DNA of 64,000 nt from Candidatus Dechloromonas phosphoritropha (GTDB lineage: Bacteria > Pseudomonadota > Gammaproteobacteria > Burkholderiales > Rhodocyclaceae), in the NCBI GenBank assembly GCA_016722705.1, contig JADKGN010000001.1, positions 248,001-312,000 of the forward strand, written 5' to 3'. The position numbers were made by a program, and so were the translations under genes. Positions within the stretch are counted from its first letter, which is position 1; the number at the start of each line of letters is the position of its first letter. Under the pieces are notes generated by a model that saw only the letters and a program-made list of their open reading frames with translations, did not search any database and was not told where the DNA came from. Positions 19,007 through 28,497 of the stretch are shown here, one piece after another.

Positions 19007-20431
19007 ATGTCCAAATCTTTTGACGTTCTCGTCATCGGCGGTGGCCCCGGCGGTTATGTTGCCGCCATTCGTGCCGCCCAGCTCGGCTTCTCGACCGCCT
19101 GCTGCGAATCGAATCCCTACGCTGACCCCAAGGGTGAACCGCGTCTCGGCGGCACCTGCCTGAACGTTGGCTGCATTCCGTCGAAGGCACTGCTGCATAC
19201 CTCGCATCTCTTCGATGAGGCTGGCCACAGTTTCGCCGGGCAGGGCATCAAGGTTGCTCCACCGATTATCGATGTGCCGGTGATGAAAAGCCGCAAGGAT
19301 GCCGTCGTCAACCAGCTGACCTCGGGCATCAAGGGCCTGTTCCGCAAGAACAAGGTGACCTTCCTGGCCGGTCACGGCTCCTTTGTTGGCAAGGAAGGTG
19401 ACCTGTGGAAGGTCAAGGTTGGTGCCGACGAAGTGCTCGCCAAACAGGTGATCGTTGCCACCGGTTCCAAGGCTCGGCATCTACCGAACCTGCCAGTCGA
19501 CAACAAGATCGTCATGGACAACGAAGGTGCCCTCGATCAGGAGTCAGTGCCCAAGAAGCTGGCCATCATCGGCGCCGGGGTCATCGGTCTGGAAATGGGT
19601 TCGGTCTGGCGCCGTCTGGGGTCTGAAGTGACTATCCTCGAAGCGATGCCCGACTTTCTCGCCGTGGCTGACCAGGACGTGGCAAAGGAGGCGGCCAAGC
19701 TGTTCGCCAAGCAGGGCCTCGGCATCGAGACTGGCATCAAGATTGGCGACGTCCGGGTGACCAAGAAGGGCGTTTCGATCGACTACGACGACAAGGATGG
19801 CCAGCCCCGAAAACTCGATGCTGACCGCCTGGTCGTCTCCATCGGCCGTATTCCAAACACCGATGGGCTGAGTGCCGAAGCGGTCGGCCTGCGACTCGAC
19901 GAGCGCGGCTTTGTTGCGGTCGACTGCCATTGCAAGACGAATTTGCCAGGTGTCTGGGCCATCGGCGACGTCGTTCGCGGGCCGATGCTGGCGCACAAGG
20001 CGATGGACGAGGGCGTCATGATCGCCGAGTTGATGGCGGGCCAGGCCGGTCACTGCAACTTCGACACCATTCCCTGGGTCATCTACACCGCCCCGGAGAT
20101 CGCTTGGGTCGGCAAGAGCGAGCAGCAGCTCAAGGCCGAAGGCATTGCCTACAAGGTCGGCAAGATCCCGTTCCTGGCCAACGGCCGGGCGCTGGGCATG
20201 GGCGACCCCTCAGGCTTCGTCAAGATGCTGGCTTGCGCGCGGACCGACCGCATTCTGGGGGTGCACATCATTGGCACCAACGCTTCCGAGCTGATCGCCG
20301 AGGCCGTCGTGGCGATGGAATTCGGTGGCGCGTCCGAGGATCTGGCGCGCATCTGCCATGCCCACCCGACGCTGTCGGAAGCAGTGCACGAAGCGGCACT
20401 GGCCTGCGACAAGCGGCCTCTGCACTTTTGA
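19007..20431 (+). CDS. lpdA: Dihydrolipoyl dehydrogenase (E3)
   Basis: 474-residue FAD enzyme that reoxidises the lipoyl groups of E2. ATG 19007 is preceded by ATCAAGGAACG. FAD motif VLVIGGGPGGYVAAIRAAQL, redox-active disulfide GGTCLNVGCIPSK, NAD motif AIIGAGVIGLEMGSVW, FAD site WAIGDVVRGPMLAHKA and the C-terminal catalytic pair HAHPTLSEAVHEAAL are intact. There is no N-terminal lipoyl domain, as expected for the OGDH-linked E3. An intrinsic terminator follows. Confidence 0.97.
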   Translation: MSKSFDVLVIGGGPGGYVAAIRAAQLGFSTACCESNPYADPKGEPRLGGTCLNVGCIPSKALLHTSHLFDEAGHSFAGQGIKVAPPIIDVPVMKSRKDAVVNQLTSGIKGLFRKNKVTFLAGHGSFVGKEGDLWKVKVGADEVLAKQVIVATGSKARHLPNLPVDNKIVMDNEGALDQESVPKKLAIIGAGVIGLEMGSVWRRLGSEVTILEAMPDFLAVADQDVAKEAAKLFAKQGLGIETGIKIGDVRVTKKGVSIDYDDKDGQPRKLDADRLVVSIGRIPNTDGLSAEAVGLRLDERGFVAVDCHCKTNLPGVWAIGDVVRGPMLAHKAMDEGVMIAELMAGQAGHCNFDTIPWVIYTAPEIAWVGKSEQQLKAEGIAYKVGKIPFLANGRALGMGDPSGFVKMLACARTDRILGVHIIGTNASELIAEAVVAMEFGGASEDLARICHAHPTLSEAVHEAALACDKRPLHF

Positions 20432-20471
20432 AATGCCTAGCCGGCTCTGGTTCCGGCCAAGGTTGCAAACG

Positions 20472-20498
20472 AGAGCCCTTCGGGGCTCTTTTTTTTTG
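20472..20498 (+). terminator. Intrinsic terminator after lpdA
   Basis: A 7-bp stem AGAGCCC/GGGCTCT with a TTCG tetraloop (20472-20489) runs into ten T residues (20489-20498). It closes the odhA-odhB-lpdA unit and precedes the unrelated signalling genes. Confidence 0.92.
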
Positions 20499-20556
20499 GT
20501 GAACTTGAGGCCATACTTCGTTCTTTATAGTACCGATCGCCAATCAAGATTGCCAA

Positions 20557-22788
20557 ATGCATATCCATGATTCCCTGGCAGTTGTCGACGACCCGCTTGA
20601 CGCGGGAACAGCGCGCGTCCGGGAAAAATGCTGGACCCTGCTCATCGTCGATGATGATGAAGATGTTCACCACGCGACCGAATTCGCTCTCGGCGATCTT
20701 CGGGTTATCGGTCGGCCACTCGAGTTCCTGCATGCGTTCAGCGCCGACGAGGCAATCCGGATCCTCGAGCAGCGCCGCGATGTGGCCGTCGTGCTGCTCG
20801 ATGTGGTGATGGAGGGCGAGGATGCGGGGCTCAGGGCTGTCGAGCGCATCCGTAACGAACTCTGCCTCAGCGCCCTGCGCATCATACTGCGCACCGGTCA
20901 GCCCGGTTATGCGCCGGAACTCGAGGCGATCGCCAATCTCGATATCAACGACTACAAGACCAAGACCGAGCTGACACGCGGCAAGTTGTTCACGACGATC
21001 ACGGCGGCGATTCGCTCCTTCGAACAGATCCGGCGGCTGGAAGCGAGTCGTCGTGGACTTGAACTCATCATCGTGGGAGCTGGCAGTTTCAATGCCAAAC
21101 AGGGGCTGTCGGTCTTCGCTTCCGCGGTCATCGCCCAGTTGGCCGCCCTGCTCGGGGTGCCTGCCGACGGCATTTTCTGCCGCCGCTGCGAGAGCGATCC
21201 GGTTGGTGCGGGAAACGCGGCGGCGGGGCAGCCCATGATCCTTGCGGCAACCGGGCGTTACCTGCTGACGGCGAACAAGCCGCTCGCCGCGCTGCCTGAT
21301 CCGCGGGTTGTAGAGGTTGTCGAAAGCTGTCTGCGCGAACGTCGCACTCAGCACAACGGGCATTCGCTGGCGCTGTATTTATCCGGACGACAGGGAGGCG
21401 ATTTCGTCGTTTATATTGAGTCGACCACAGCACTCCCGGCTATCGAGAGTCATCTACTCGACGTTTTCTGTTCCAATGTTGCGATTTGTAGCGAGAATGT
21501 TTGCCTCGTTGAGCGGCTACGCACTACGGCCTACGTCGACGACCTGACCCGGTTGCCGAACCGGGTTGCGCAGATCGAGACAATTGATGGCCTGGGGAGA
21601 GTTTCGCAATCGCAGGACCGGGTCCTCGGGCTGATCGATATTGACGAGTTTTCGGAAACCATTGATGCCTTTGGTTACCTCTTCGGCGACCGCCAATTGC
21701 AGGCGGTGGCGGCACGGCTGCGTGCCGCGTTACCGGACGAGGTACACCTCGCGCGCGTCGGTGGCGACATATTCGGCGTCTATGGCAGTCGGGACATCGT
21801 CAATCCAACCAGCCTGCGCAGCATCCTGTTCGATCCCTTCGAAAATGAAGCGGGGCCGTACACGATCTCTTTCTCGATCGGCTTCGCGAGCGGCGCCGAG
21901 GCTGATGACCGTGGTGCCGAGTTGTTGCGCAACGCGGCGATCGCGCTCAAGCGCGCCAAGCTTGCCGGCCCAGGGAACGATGCCTATTACACCGCTGAGG
22001 TGGGCATTCTCACCCGGCAGCGGGTGCACCTCCTGCATGACTTGCGTGCCGCGCTCGACAACCACCAGCTTTTTGTCGTCTACCAGCCGCAGTTCGACCT
22101 CGCTTCGGACACCATCCGCGGCATCGAAGCGCTGGTCCGCTGGCGCAGCGGGACGGGTGAGGCGGTTCCACTCGACCAGTTCATTCCGGTGGCCGAGCAG
22201 TCGGGGCTGATTGTCGACCTCGGCGCCTGGGTGTTGCGCATGGCGCTGGACGCCCAGCGCGAACTAGCCGATCATGGCTATCCCCTGCGCATGGCGGTCA
22301 ACGTGTCGCCGGTCCAGTTTCGCCACCACACGTTTTTGCGCATGGTCCGCGCGGCCGTTGCGGAAGCGGCGATCGATGCGCGCTTCCTGGAACTCGAACT
22401 AACCGAGTCGGTTGCACTGTTCGGCTGGGCTCAGACCGTCGAGCGGATGCGGGCGATCAAGGCGCTCGGGGCGTCGATTGCGATCGATGATTTCGGCACC
22501 GGCTTTTCGTCCCTCAGTTATCTTGCGCGGCTGCCGACCGACTGCCTAAAGATCGATCGCAGCTTTGTCGCCGCGCTCGGGAACCGGCACTCCGGTACGC
22601 CGATTGCCGAGATGGTGGTTCATCTGGGCAAGCAGTTAGGTATGCGTGTCCTCGCCGAGGGTGTCGAAAATCCGCGCCAGTTGCAGACTCTGCGGAGCCT
22701 CGGCTGCCACGAGGGTCAAGGAATGGTATTCGCGCCACCGATGGAGCAGGACGATTTGCTACACTGGCTCAGGGGCCGGGAGCCCTGA
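20557..22788 (+). CDS. Response regulator with DUF3369, degenerate GGDEF and EAL domains (c-di-GMP phosphodiesterase)
   Basis: 743 residues. A receiver domain (about 27-150) has the acidic pocket LLIVDDDEDVHHA and phospho-acceptor Asp82 in VVLLDVVMEGEDAG. DUF3369 (about 165-330) follows. The GGDEF domain (about 345-480) has its signature changed to RVGGDIFGVYG, so cyclase activity is probably lost. The EAL domain (about 500-735) keeps GIEALVRW, LELELTESVALFGW, AIDDFGTGFSSLSYL, CLKIDRSFV and AEGVEN, so hydrolysis of c-di-GMP is expected. The binding-protein gene follows 6 bases downstream and the sensor kinase after it, suggesting one signalling operon. The kinase-to-regulator pairing is inference. 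Confidence 0.88.
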   Translation: MHIHDSLAVVDDPLDAGTARVREKCWTLLIVDDDEDVHHATEFALGDLRVIGRPLEFLHAFSADEAIRILEQRRDVAVVLLDVVMEGEDAGLRAVERIRNELCLSALRIILRTGQPGYAPELEAIANLDINDYKTKTELTRGKLFTTITAAIRSFEQIRRLEASRRGLELIIVGAGSFNAKQGLSVFASAVIAQLAALLGVPADGIFCRRCESDPVGAGNAAAGQPMILAATGRYLLTANKPLAALPDPRVVEVVESCLRERRTQHNGHSLALYLSGRQGGDFVVYIESTTALPAIESHLLDVFCSNVAICSENVCLVERLRTTAYVDDLTRLPNRVAQIETIDGLGRVSQSQDRVLGLIDIDEFSETIDAFGYLFGDRQLQAVAARLRAALPDEVHLARVGGDIFGVYGSRDIVNPTSLRSILFDPFENEAGPYTISFSIGFASGAEADDRGAELLRNAAIALKRAKLAGPGNDAYYTAEVGILTRQRVHLLHDLRAALDNHQLFVVYQPQFDLASDTIRGIEALVRWRSGTGEAVPLDQFIPVAEQSGLIVDLGAWVLRMALDAQRELADHGYPLRMAVNVSPVQFRHHTFLRMVRAAVAEAAIDARFLELELTESVALFGWAQTVERMRAIKALGASIAIDDFGTGFSSLSYLARLPTDCLKIDRSFVAALGNRHSGTPIAEMVVHLGKQLGMRVLAEGVENPRQLQTLRSLGCHEGQGMVFAPPMEQDDLLHWLRGREP

Positions 22789-22794
22789 GCGCAG

Positions 22795-23895
22795 ATGCTA
22801 CTACGGACAGCCGCTCTCCTGCTGGTGCTCGGCTTCGTCAGCGGTTGTGGCCCGCGCGAACCGGTGCGTGTCGGTTTTCTTGGCGGGCTCAGCGGCCGCG
22901 TTGCCGATCTCGGCGAGGCCGGGCGCAACGGGGCGCAGATTGCGGTCGAGGAGGTCAATCGCGCGGGCGGCATCGACGGCCGCCAGGTCGAGCTGATTGT
23001 TCGCGACGATGCCCAGAATCCCGAGAAGGCGGCTTCCGCGGTCAATGAACTGATCGGCGCGCGGGTCGAGGCCATTGTCGGGCCGATGACCAGCGTCGTG
23101 GCCGAGGTTGTTCTGCCGATTGCCGAGAAGGCGAATATCGTTCTGGTCAGTCCGACGGTTACCGCGCGCCATTTTTTCGGGCGCGACGACAATCTTTTTC
23201 TGATCATGTCGAGTACCAAGGAAGAGGCGGAGTTGAGTGCGGATTATCACTTCGCGAAGAGCGGGGTGCGGCGCGTGGTGGCGATTTATGACACGAAGAA
23301 CCGCGCTTATACCGAAAGCTGGCTGCGCGATTTCACGGCGGAATTCCAGGGGCGCGGCGGCGAAGTCGTGCCGATCGCGTTCGAGTCGGGTGCCGACGTC
23401 GATATCGTGGCCGTCGTCCGCGGTGCGCTTGCCAGGGAGCCCGATGCCATTCTGCTGATCACCGGCGCGCTCGATGCGGCGCGCTTCGCGCAAAGGGTTC
23501 GGGAAGTCGACACGCGGATTCTGCTGTTCGCCTCGCAATGGGCGAGCACCGAACGCCTGATCGAGCTTGGTGGCAATGCTGTCGAGGGGATGGTCCTCCA
23601 CAGCTATTTTGACCCGGACAGCAAGGCGCCCGGATTGCTGCGCTTGCGCCAGGCATACCTTCAGCGCTTCATGCGTGAGCCGGGCTTCGCCGGTGTTGCC
23701 GCATACGATGCCATGCATGTCGTACTCGAGGGGCTTGCCCGCCGGCAGGGTAAGCAGTCGCTGCGTGAGGTCTTGCAAACCGGCGGCCCATTCACTGGAG
23801 CCGAGGACGACCTGACCTTCGATCGCCACGGGGACAGCCGGCGGGTTCCACGTATTGCGGTTGTGCGTGATGGCCGGTTCGTCACCGTTCGCTGA
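22795..23895 (+). CDS. Periplasmic ligand-binding lipoprotein (Leu/Ile/Val-binding type)
   Basis: 366 residues with a lipoprotein signal peptide (LLLVLGFVSGC, lipid-modified Cys18). The type I periplasmic binding fold shows VRVGFLGGLSGRVADLGEAG, RNGAQIAVEEVNRAGGIDGR and AIVGPMTSVVAEVVLPIAEK, as in branched-chain amino-acid receptors. No ABC permease or ATPase gene is nearby. It sits between the EAL response regulator (6 bases upstream) and a sensor kinase (start 70 bases downstream), so it may present a ligand to the kinase rather than to a transporter, as LuxP or TorT do. That role is inference; the ligand is unknown. Confidence 0.82.
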   Translation: MLLRTAALLLVLGFVSGCGPREPVRVGFLGGLSGRVADLGEAGRNGAQIAVEEVNRAGGIDGRQVELIVRDDAQNPEKAASAVNELIGARVEAIVGPMTSVVAEVVLPIAEKANIVLVSPTVTARHFFGRDDNLFLIMSSTKEEAELSADYHFAKSGVRRVVAIYDTKNRAYTESWLRDFTAEFQGRGGEVVPIAFESGADVDIVAVVRGALAREPDAILLITGALDAARFAQRVREVDTRILLFASQWASTERLIELGGNAVEGMVLHSYFDPDSKAPGLLRLRQAYLQRFMREPGFAGVAAYDAMHVVLEGLARRQGKQSLREVLQTGGPFTGAEDDLTFDRHGDSRRVPRIAVVRDGRFVTVR

Positions 23896-23964
23896 GGGGC
23901 CGCTTTGAGGCGCCCGGGCCAGTCGCCCCCGTCCCCGTCCCGGACACCGCACCCGTCGGGCGCC

Positions 23965-25938
23965 ATGGGCGAATGGCGCCTGCGCAGCTCGCTGATGGCT
24001 CTTCTCGTGATCGCCACGGTGGGCACGTTCGGGCTTGTCGGTTTTGGTGTGCTGGCGTATCGCGTCCCCATCATCCTTGAACAGGACCGCCAGCATGTGC
24101 GTACCGAGGCGATCGATCTGGCGCACAATTTCGAACAGATGATCGATGCTCTCGAGGGGCGACTTGCCGCCCTTACCGCGCTGAGCCTGGAGATGCCGCC
24201 GGCGCAGATTCAACGCTTCCTTGATGCCGCGGTTGCCGAAGGTGGTTTCAAGGCGATCTACCTGGTTGGCGAGAATGGGCGGGTCGCCTATGCTGCAGCG
24301 CCGGAAAGCCCGCGGAATAGCCGGCAGAATCTGCTCGGGGCCGATCTTTCGCGCAATCCGCTTTTTTCCTCGGCCCGTGATCTGGGCCGGCGCGTCTGGA
24401 GCGACCGTTACCTGTCGCCACTCAATGGTGAAGGCACCGTCGGGTTGGCAATACCCTTTGCCAGCAAGGTACTGCTCGGCGAACTGGCTCCGAATACGGC
24501 CCATAATGCCATCCGGAACAATGCGGAACGGCTCGACTATCCGGTTATGGTGGTCGATCGTGCCGGCGAGTACGTCGTGGGAGAGAATGTGGCGGAAGGC
24601 GACCGCCTGCGTAACTGGGCCGCCGACCTGCACTTGGCCTCCTTCAAACCGGAAGGTGACATCCGGGAGATGAGTATTTCCGGTGCCCCCTACGAGACGG
24701 GGATTGTCCGCTCGAACAAGCTTGAGTGGACCTTTATGGTCGCCAACCCGGCCGGCCACAACAATCCGCGCGTCCGGGTTCTCTTCCTGGTGGTTCTTGT
24801 CGGATTTGCGGCATCCCTGTTGCTGTCCATCGGTCTGGCGCCTTTCTGGGCGTCACCGATGACTAAGGCTCTGACCGACCTCATTGCCCAGACCCGCGCG
24901 CTGAGCCGCGGCAAGTTCGGACGCCGGGTCACGCGCGGGCCCATCCAGGAATTCAACCAGTTGGCGACCGACATGGAGTCGATGGCTGAGGCAATCCGGC
25001 AACGTCAGGCGGAACTGGAACAGAGTGAGGAGCGTCTGGTACAGACGCTGCAGACCTTGCAGAGCCTCAATGTCGAGCTCGAGAGTCGGGTAGAACAACG
25101 TACCGCCGATCTGGCACGTGCCAACCGCGAACTGTCGGCAGCTATGGAAACGCTCAAGATGGCCCAGGGCGAACTGGTGCGCAGCGAAAAGCTGGCCGCT
25201 CTCGGTAACCTGGTCGGCGGAGTTGCACACGAACTGAATACGCCGATCGGCAACGGCGTGATGGCCGTATCGACAGTCTATGATCACGTCTGCGAGTTTC
25301 GTCGACGGATGGAGAGCGGCCTGTGGCGGCCGTCACTGGAGGCGTTTGTCGATCGCGTCGAACGCGGCAGTGAAATTGCGGTGCGCAATCTAGAGCGGGC
25401 GAACGAACTGCTCGCCAGTTTCAAGCAGGTGGCGATCGACCAGGCCAGTGCGCAACGCCGCCAGTTCGTGCTTTCCGAAGTAGTTGACGAAATTCTCTTG
25501 ACCCTGCAACCCACCTTCAAGCGCACATCGTTCAAACTACGCTGCCAGATTCCCGGAGAACTGATGATGGACAGCTATCCTGGACCGCTCGGGCAGGTGC
25601 TGACCAACCTGCTGACCAATGCACTGCTCCATGGCTTCGAGGGAAGAACCAGCGGCCAGGTGGACATTACGGCGGAGCGCCAGGGCGATGGGCGAGTGTG
25701 CCTTGAAGTGGCCGACGACGGCATGGGTATCGCGCCGGGCATGCTGGGCCGGATCTTCGACCCGTTTGTGACCAGCAAGCTGGGGCGGGGCGGTAACGGT
25801 CTGGGCCTGCATATCGTCTGGAACACCGTGACCGGGGTGCTCGGTGGCAGCATCTCGGTCGACAGCAAGCCCGACCGGGGTACGCGTTTCCGTATAATCC
25901 TGCCTGTTGTCGCCCCGAGCCAGCGTCCCACCGACTGA
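23965..25938 (+). CDS. Sensor histidine kinase with periplasmic sensor and HAMP domain
   Basis: 657 residues from ATG 23965; a TTG at 23905 would add 20 Pro-rich residues and is less likely. Order: TM1 (about 10-32), periplasmic sensor region (about 35-270, CACHE-like), TM2 (LFLVVLVGFAASLLLSIGLA), HAMP, a coiled coil (QRQAELEQSEERLVQTLQTL), the HisKA-type dimerisation domain with phospho-acceptor His422 in VGGVAHELNTPIGNG, and HATPase_c with LTNLLTNALLHGFEG (N box), VADDGMGIAPGM (G1) and GRGGNGLGLHIVWN (G2). There is no receiver domain. The EAL-type response regulator two genes upstream is the obvious candidate partner. Confidence 0.88.
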   Translation: MGEWRLRSSLMALLVIATVGTFGLVGFGVLAYRVPIILEQDRQHVRTEAIDLAHNFEQMIDALEGRLAALTALSLEMPPAQIQRFLDAAVAEGGFKAIYLVGENGRVAYAAAPESPRNSRQNLLGADLSRNPLFSSARDLGRRVWSDRYLSPLNGEGTVGLAIPFASKVLLGELAPNTAHNAIRNNAERLDYPVMVVDRAGEYVVGENVAEGDRLRNWAADLHLASFKPEGDIREMSISGAPYETGIVRSNKLEWTFMVANPAGHNNPRVRVLFLVVLVGFAASLLLSIGLAPFWASPMTKALTDLIAQTRALSRGKFGRRVTRGPIQEFNQLATDMESMAEAIRQRQAELEQSEERLVQTLQTLQSLNVELESRVEQRTADLARANRELSAAMETLKMAQGELVRSEKLAALGNLVGGVAHELNTPIGNGVMAVSTVYDHVCEFRRRMESGLWRPSLEAFVDRVERGSEIAVRNLERANELLASFKQVAIDQASAQRRQFVLSEVVDEILLTLQPTFKRTSFKLRCQIPGELMMDSYPGPLGQVLTNLLTNALLHGFEGRTSGQVDITAERQGDGRVCLEVADDGMGIAPGMLGRIFDPFVTSKLGRGGNGLGLHIVWNTVTGVLGGSISVDSKPDRGTRFRIILPVVAPSQRPTD

Positions 25939-25953
25939 AACATCACGCGTCCA

Positions 25954-27069
25954 ATGCCGCACAGAAAACTCAAAGTCTCCGCCCGGGGCATGTTCGATGC
26001 CTACGAAGCCCTGCTCAAGACCCGTGGCTACGTTGCCGACGCCGCCCAGATCGCCGCCGCCAGCGCGTTGCAGGCGCTTTATGGAAATCTGCTCGCATTC
26101 AAGGTCGACCGTGGCAGCACGTTCAAGCGCCTGCTGACACCGCCGATGCCACCCAAGGGGCTGTATTTCTGGGGTGGCGTCGGGCGTGGCAAGAGCTTCC
26201 TGATGGATTGCTTCTATGACGCGGTTCCCTACCGCCGCAAGAAACGCATCCACTTTCACGCCTTCATGCAGCAGATCCACCGCGATCTCGATCGCTACAA
26301 GGGTGGACCCGACCCGATGCTCAGGATTGCCGACCAGATCGCCGACGAGCTACGACTGCTGTGCTTCGACGAGTTTCACGTCTCCGACATCGCCGACGCG
26401 ATGATTCTCGGTCGCCTGCTCGACGGCCTGTTCGCCAAGGGCGTCATCCTGGTCATGACGTCGAACTATCAGCCCGACCGGCTCTACCCGAACGGCCTGC
26501 AGCGGGAGAATTTCTTGCCGACCATTGCTCTCCTCAAGCGTCATCTCGATGTGCTGGAGGTCGAGGCCGGAATCGACTACCGCTTGCGGGCACTCGATAA
26601 TGTCGAGATCTACCATCATCCCGCCGATGCGGCTGCGGAAAGGAAGATGCTCGACTATTTCCGCATGGTTGCCGGCGAGGACGGCAAGAAGGGCGGCAGT
26701 ATCGAAGTGCTCGGGCGCGACATCGACACGGTTCGCCGCGGGCATGGCGTGATCTGGTTCGAATTCAGGACACTATGCGGAGGGCCGCGCTCGCAGAATG
26801 ATTATCTGGAGATCGCCCGTGGCTACCATACCGTGTTGCTCTCGCATGTTCCGCAGATGAACCGGCATCAGGCGTCCGAAGCGCGCCGCTTTACCTGGCT
26901 GGTCGATGTCTTCTACGATCATAAGGTCAAGCTGATCGCCACGGCCGATTGCGCGGCGGACGCGCTGTACACCGAAGGCACGCAAGCCGGAGAATTTGCC
27001 CGCACGGTCAGTCGGCTGACCGAGATGCACTCCCGCGTGTATCTTGCGTTGCCGCACATCGCGAGCTGA
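25954..27069 (+). CDS. zapE: Cell division protein ZapE (AFG1-like ATPase)
   Basis: 371-residue P-loop ATPase of the AFG1/ZapE family, which associates with the Z ring in E. coli and relates to the mitochondrial factor Lace1/Afg1. Walker A GLYFWGGVGRGKSFLMDCFY, Walker B RLLCFDEFHVSDIADAMILG and the sensor region VILVMTSNYQPDRLYPNGLQ are all present. The length is normal. It starts 15 bases after the sensor kinase and is followed 5 bases later by an HD-GYP gene. In many Betaproteobacteria zapE follows lpd, so the signalling genes may have been inserted between them. Confidence 0.92.
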   Translation: MPHRKLKVSARGMFDAYEALLKTRGYVADAAQIAAASALQALYGNLLAFKVDRGSTFKRLLTPPMPPKGLYFWGGVGRGKSFLMDCFYDAVPYRRKKRIHFHAFMQQIHRDLDRYKGGPDPMLRIADQIADELRLLCFDEFHVSDIADAMILGRLLDGLFAKGVILVMTSNYQPDRLYPNGLQRENFLPTIALLKRHLDVLEVEAGIDYRLRALDNVEIYHHPADAAAERKMLDYFRMVAGEDGKKGGSIEVLGRDIDTVRRGHGVIWFEFRTLCGGPRSQNDYLEIARGYHTVLLSHVPQMNRHQASEARRFTWLVDVFYDHKVKLIATADCAADALYTEGTQAGEFARTVSRLTEMHSRVYLALPHIAS

Positions 27070-27074
27070 GCATC

Positions 27075-28340
27075 ATGAACGCCCCGACCGTCCCGACCGT
27101 CCCGCAAGACCTGGCCATCGACCTGCGTCAACTGGTGATGACGATCGCCAATGCCGTCGACCTCGTCGGCGTCGATGACCTGCTGCATGGTCGCCGGGTC
27201 GGCATGCTGGCGCGCGAACTGGGGGGCCAACTCGGGCTCGACGAGAAGGCGCAACTGCTGCTCTACGACGCCGGCCTGCTCCATGACTGCGGCGTTTCGT
27301 CGACCCGTGTACATCGTTGCCTGGTGGCCGATCTCGAATGGTCGGGGGCCGAGGCGCATTGCATCCGCGGCGCAGATCTGCTGAATGATTTTGCGCCACT
27401 GGCGATCCTGGCGCCGATCATCCGCTACCATCATACGCGCTGGGAAACGCTGCAGCGGGAGACTGCGCTGGCACCAGAGACGGCGTTGTTCGCCAACCTG
27501 ATCTTTCTCGCCGATCGCATCGATGTCCTGGCGGCTCCGTTCCATGCCGATCAGAGCACGCTGTCGCATGTCGCGGAGATCAGGATGCGGTTGGCGGCCG
27601 AACGCGGGCGGCTCTTCGCTCCCGAACTCATCGATGCCTTTCTCGCGTTGTCGGAAGGTGAGGCGTTCTGGCTGGCATTGCAGCCCGATTCGGTGCACCA
27701 GTACCAGGCGGAAATGGAATCCCATGGTGAGCTGCGCGTCATCGGCTGGGCCGATCTCGAACGCTGTGCCGACATACTTGCACGCATCATCGACGCCAAG
27801 TCGCCCTATACCGAGCAGCACTCGCGCGGCGTTTCGCAACTTTCGCGGCATCTTGCCGAAAAGATGGGTTTCGACGCGATCACCTGCGCAAAGATCGGGG
27901 TCGCCGGCCTCTTGCACGACATCGGCAAGCTGCAGATCCCCGACGAGATCATCGAGGGCCGGAGCACCCTCACGGCGCACGAGTTCGACATCATGAAGAG
28001 CCACAGCTACGCTACGCGGCAGGTGCTGAAGCGCCTCCATGCCATCGAGGAAATTTCGCGCTGGGCTTCCTGGCATCATGAAACCCCGGATGGTCATGGC
28101 TACCCCTTCCATATCGGCGGTGACGCGTTGCCGCTTGAGGCACGCATCATCAATGTCGCCGACGTCTTTCAGGCACTGGCCCAGGATCGTCCCTATCGGC
28201 GTCCGCTGGCGCCCGCGGAAATCCTGGCGGTCCTCAAGAAGCGCGCCGCTCAGGGCCAGGCCGATGCGGCCGTGGTCGCAGTAATCGAAGCCGATCTGGA
28301 CAATTGCCACCGGATCGCCCTGTGTCGCCAGCGTTGCTGA
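27075..28340 (+). CDS. HD-GYP domain protein (putative c-di-GMP phosphodiesterase) with a second N-terminal HD domain
   Basis: 421 residues from ATG 27075. The C-terminal HD-GYP domain (about 235-415) has SPYTEQHSRGVSQLSRHLAE, GVAGLLHDIGKLQIPDEII and HHETPDGHGYPF, the GYP motif. The N-terminal half (about 20-190) resembles another HD domain: LLHGRRVGMLARELG, AGLLHDCGVSS and IIRYHHTRWE, without a GYP signature. The tandem layout suggests a sensory or pseudo-enzyme N-terminal HD. No signal peptide or membrane segment is visible. With the EAL protein 4 kb upstream it makes a local cluster of c-di-GMP-degrading proteins. Confidence 0.85.
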   Translation: MNAPTVPTVPQDLAIDLRQLVMTIANAVDLVGVDDLLHGRRVGMLARELGGQLGLDEKAQLLLYDAGLLHDCGVSSTRVHRCLVADLEWSGAEAHCIRGADLLNDFAPLAILAPIIRYHHTRWETLQRETALAPETALFANLIFLADRIDVLAAPFHADQSTLSHVAEIRMRLAAERGRLFAPELIDAFLALSEGEAFWLALQPDSVHQYQAEMESHGELRVIGWADLERCADILARIIDAKSPYTEQHSRGVSQLSRHLAEKMGFDAITCAKIGVAGLLHDIGKLQIPDEIIEGRSTLTAHEFDIMKSHSYATRQVLKRLHAIEEISRWASWHHETPDGHGYPFHIGGDALPLEARIINVADVFQALAQDRPYRRPLAPAEILAVLKKRAAQGQADAAVVAVIEADLDNCHRIALCRQRC

Positions 28341-28497
28341 CTGGCGACGACGGCGGGAGCAAGCGGCCGCTTCCAGAGCGCTCACTCTCGTGCGTCGCGT
28401 CATCGCTTGTCGGGAATTACGGATGCCGGGCCATGCTGTCGCGGTCGACCGCCAAATATCGGCAAATCCTGAAGTTGGTACGAACGCTGCATCGGTG

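Noticed and set aside
22801..24759. 652-codon minus-strand frame
   Set aside because: Antisense to the binding lipoprotein and sensor kinase genes; no recognisable domain or ribosome binding site.
26919..28403. 494-codon minus-strand frame
   Set aside because: Antisense to the HD-GYP gene, which has clear motifs; the antisense product has none.
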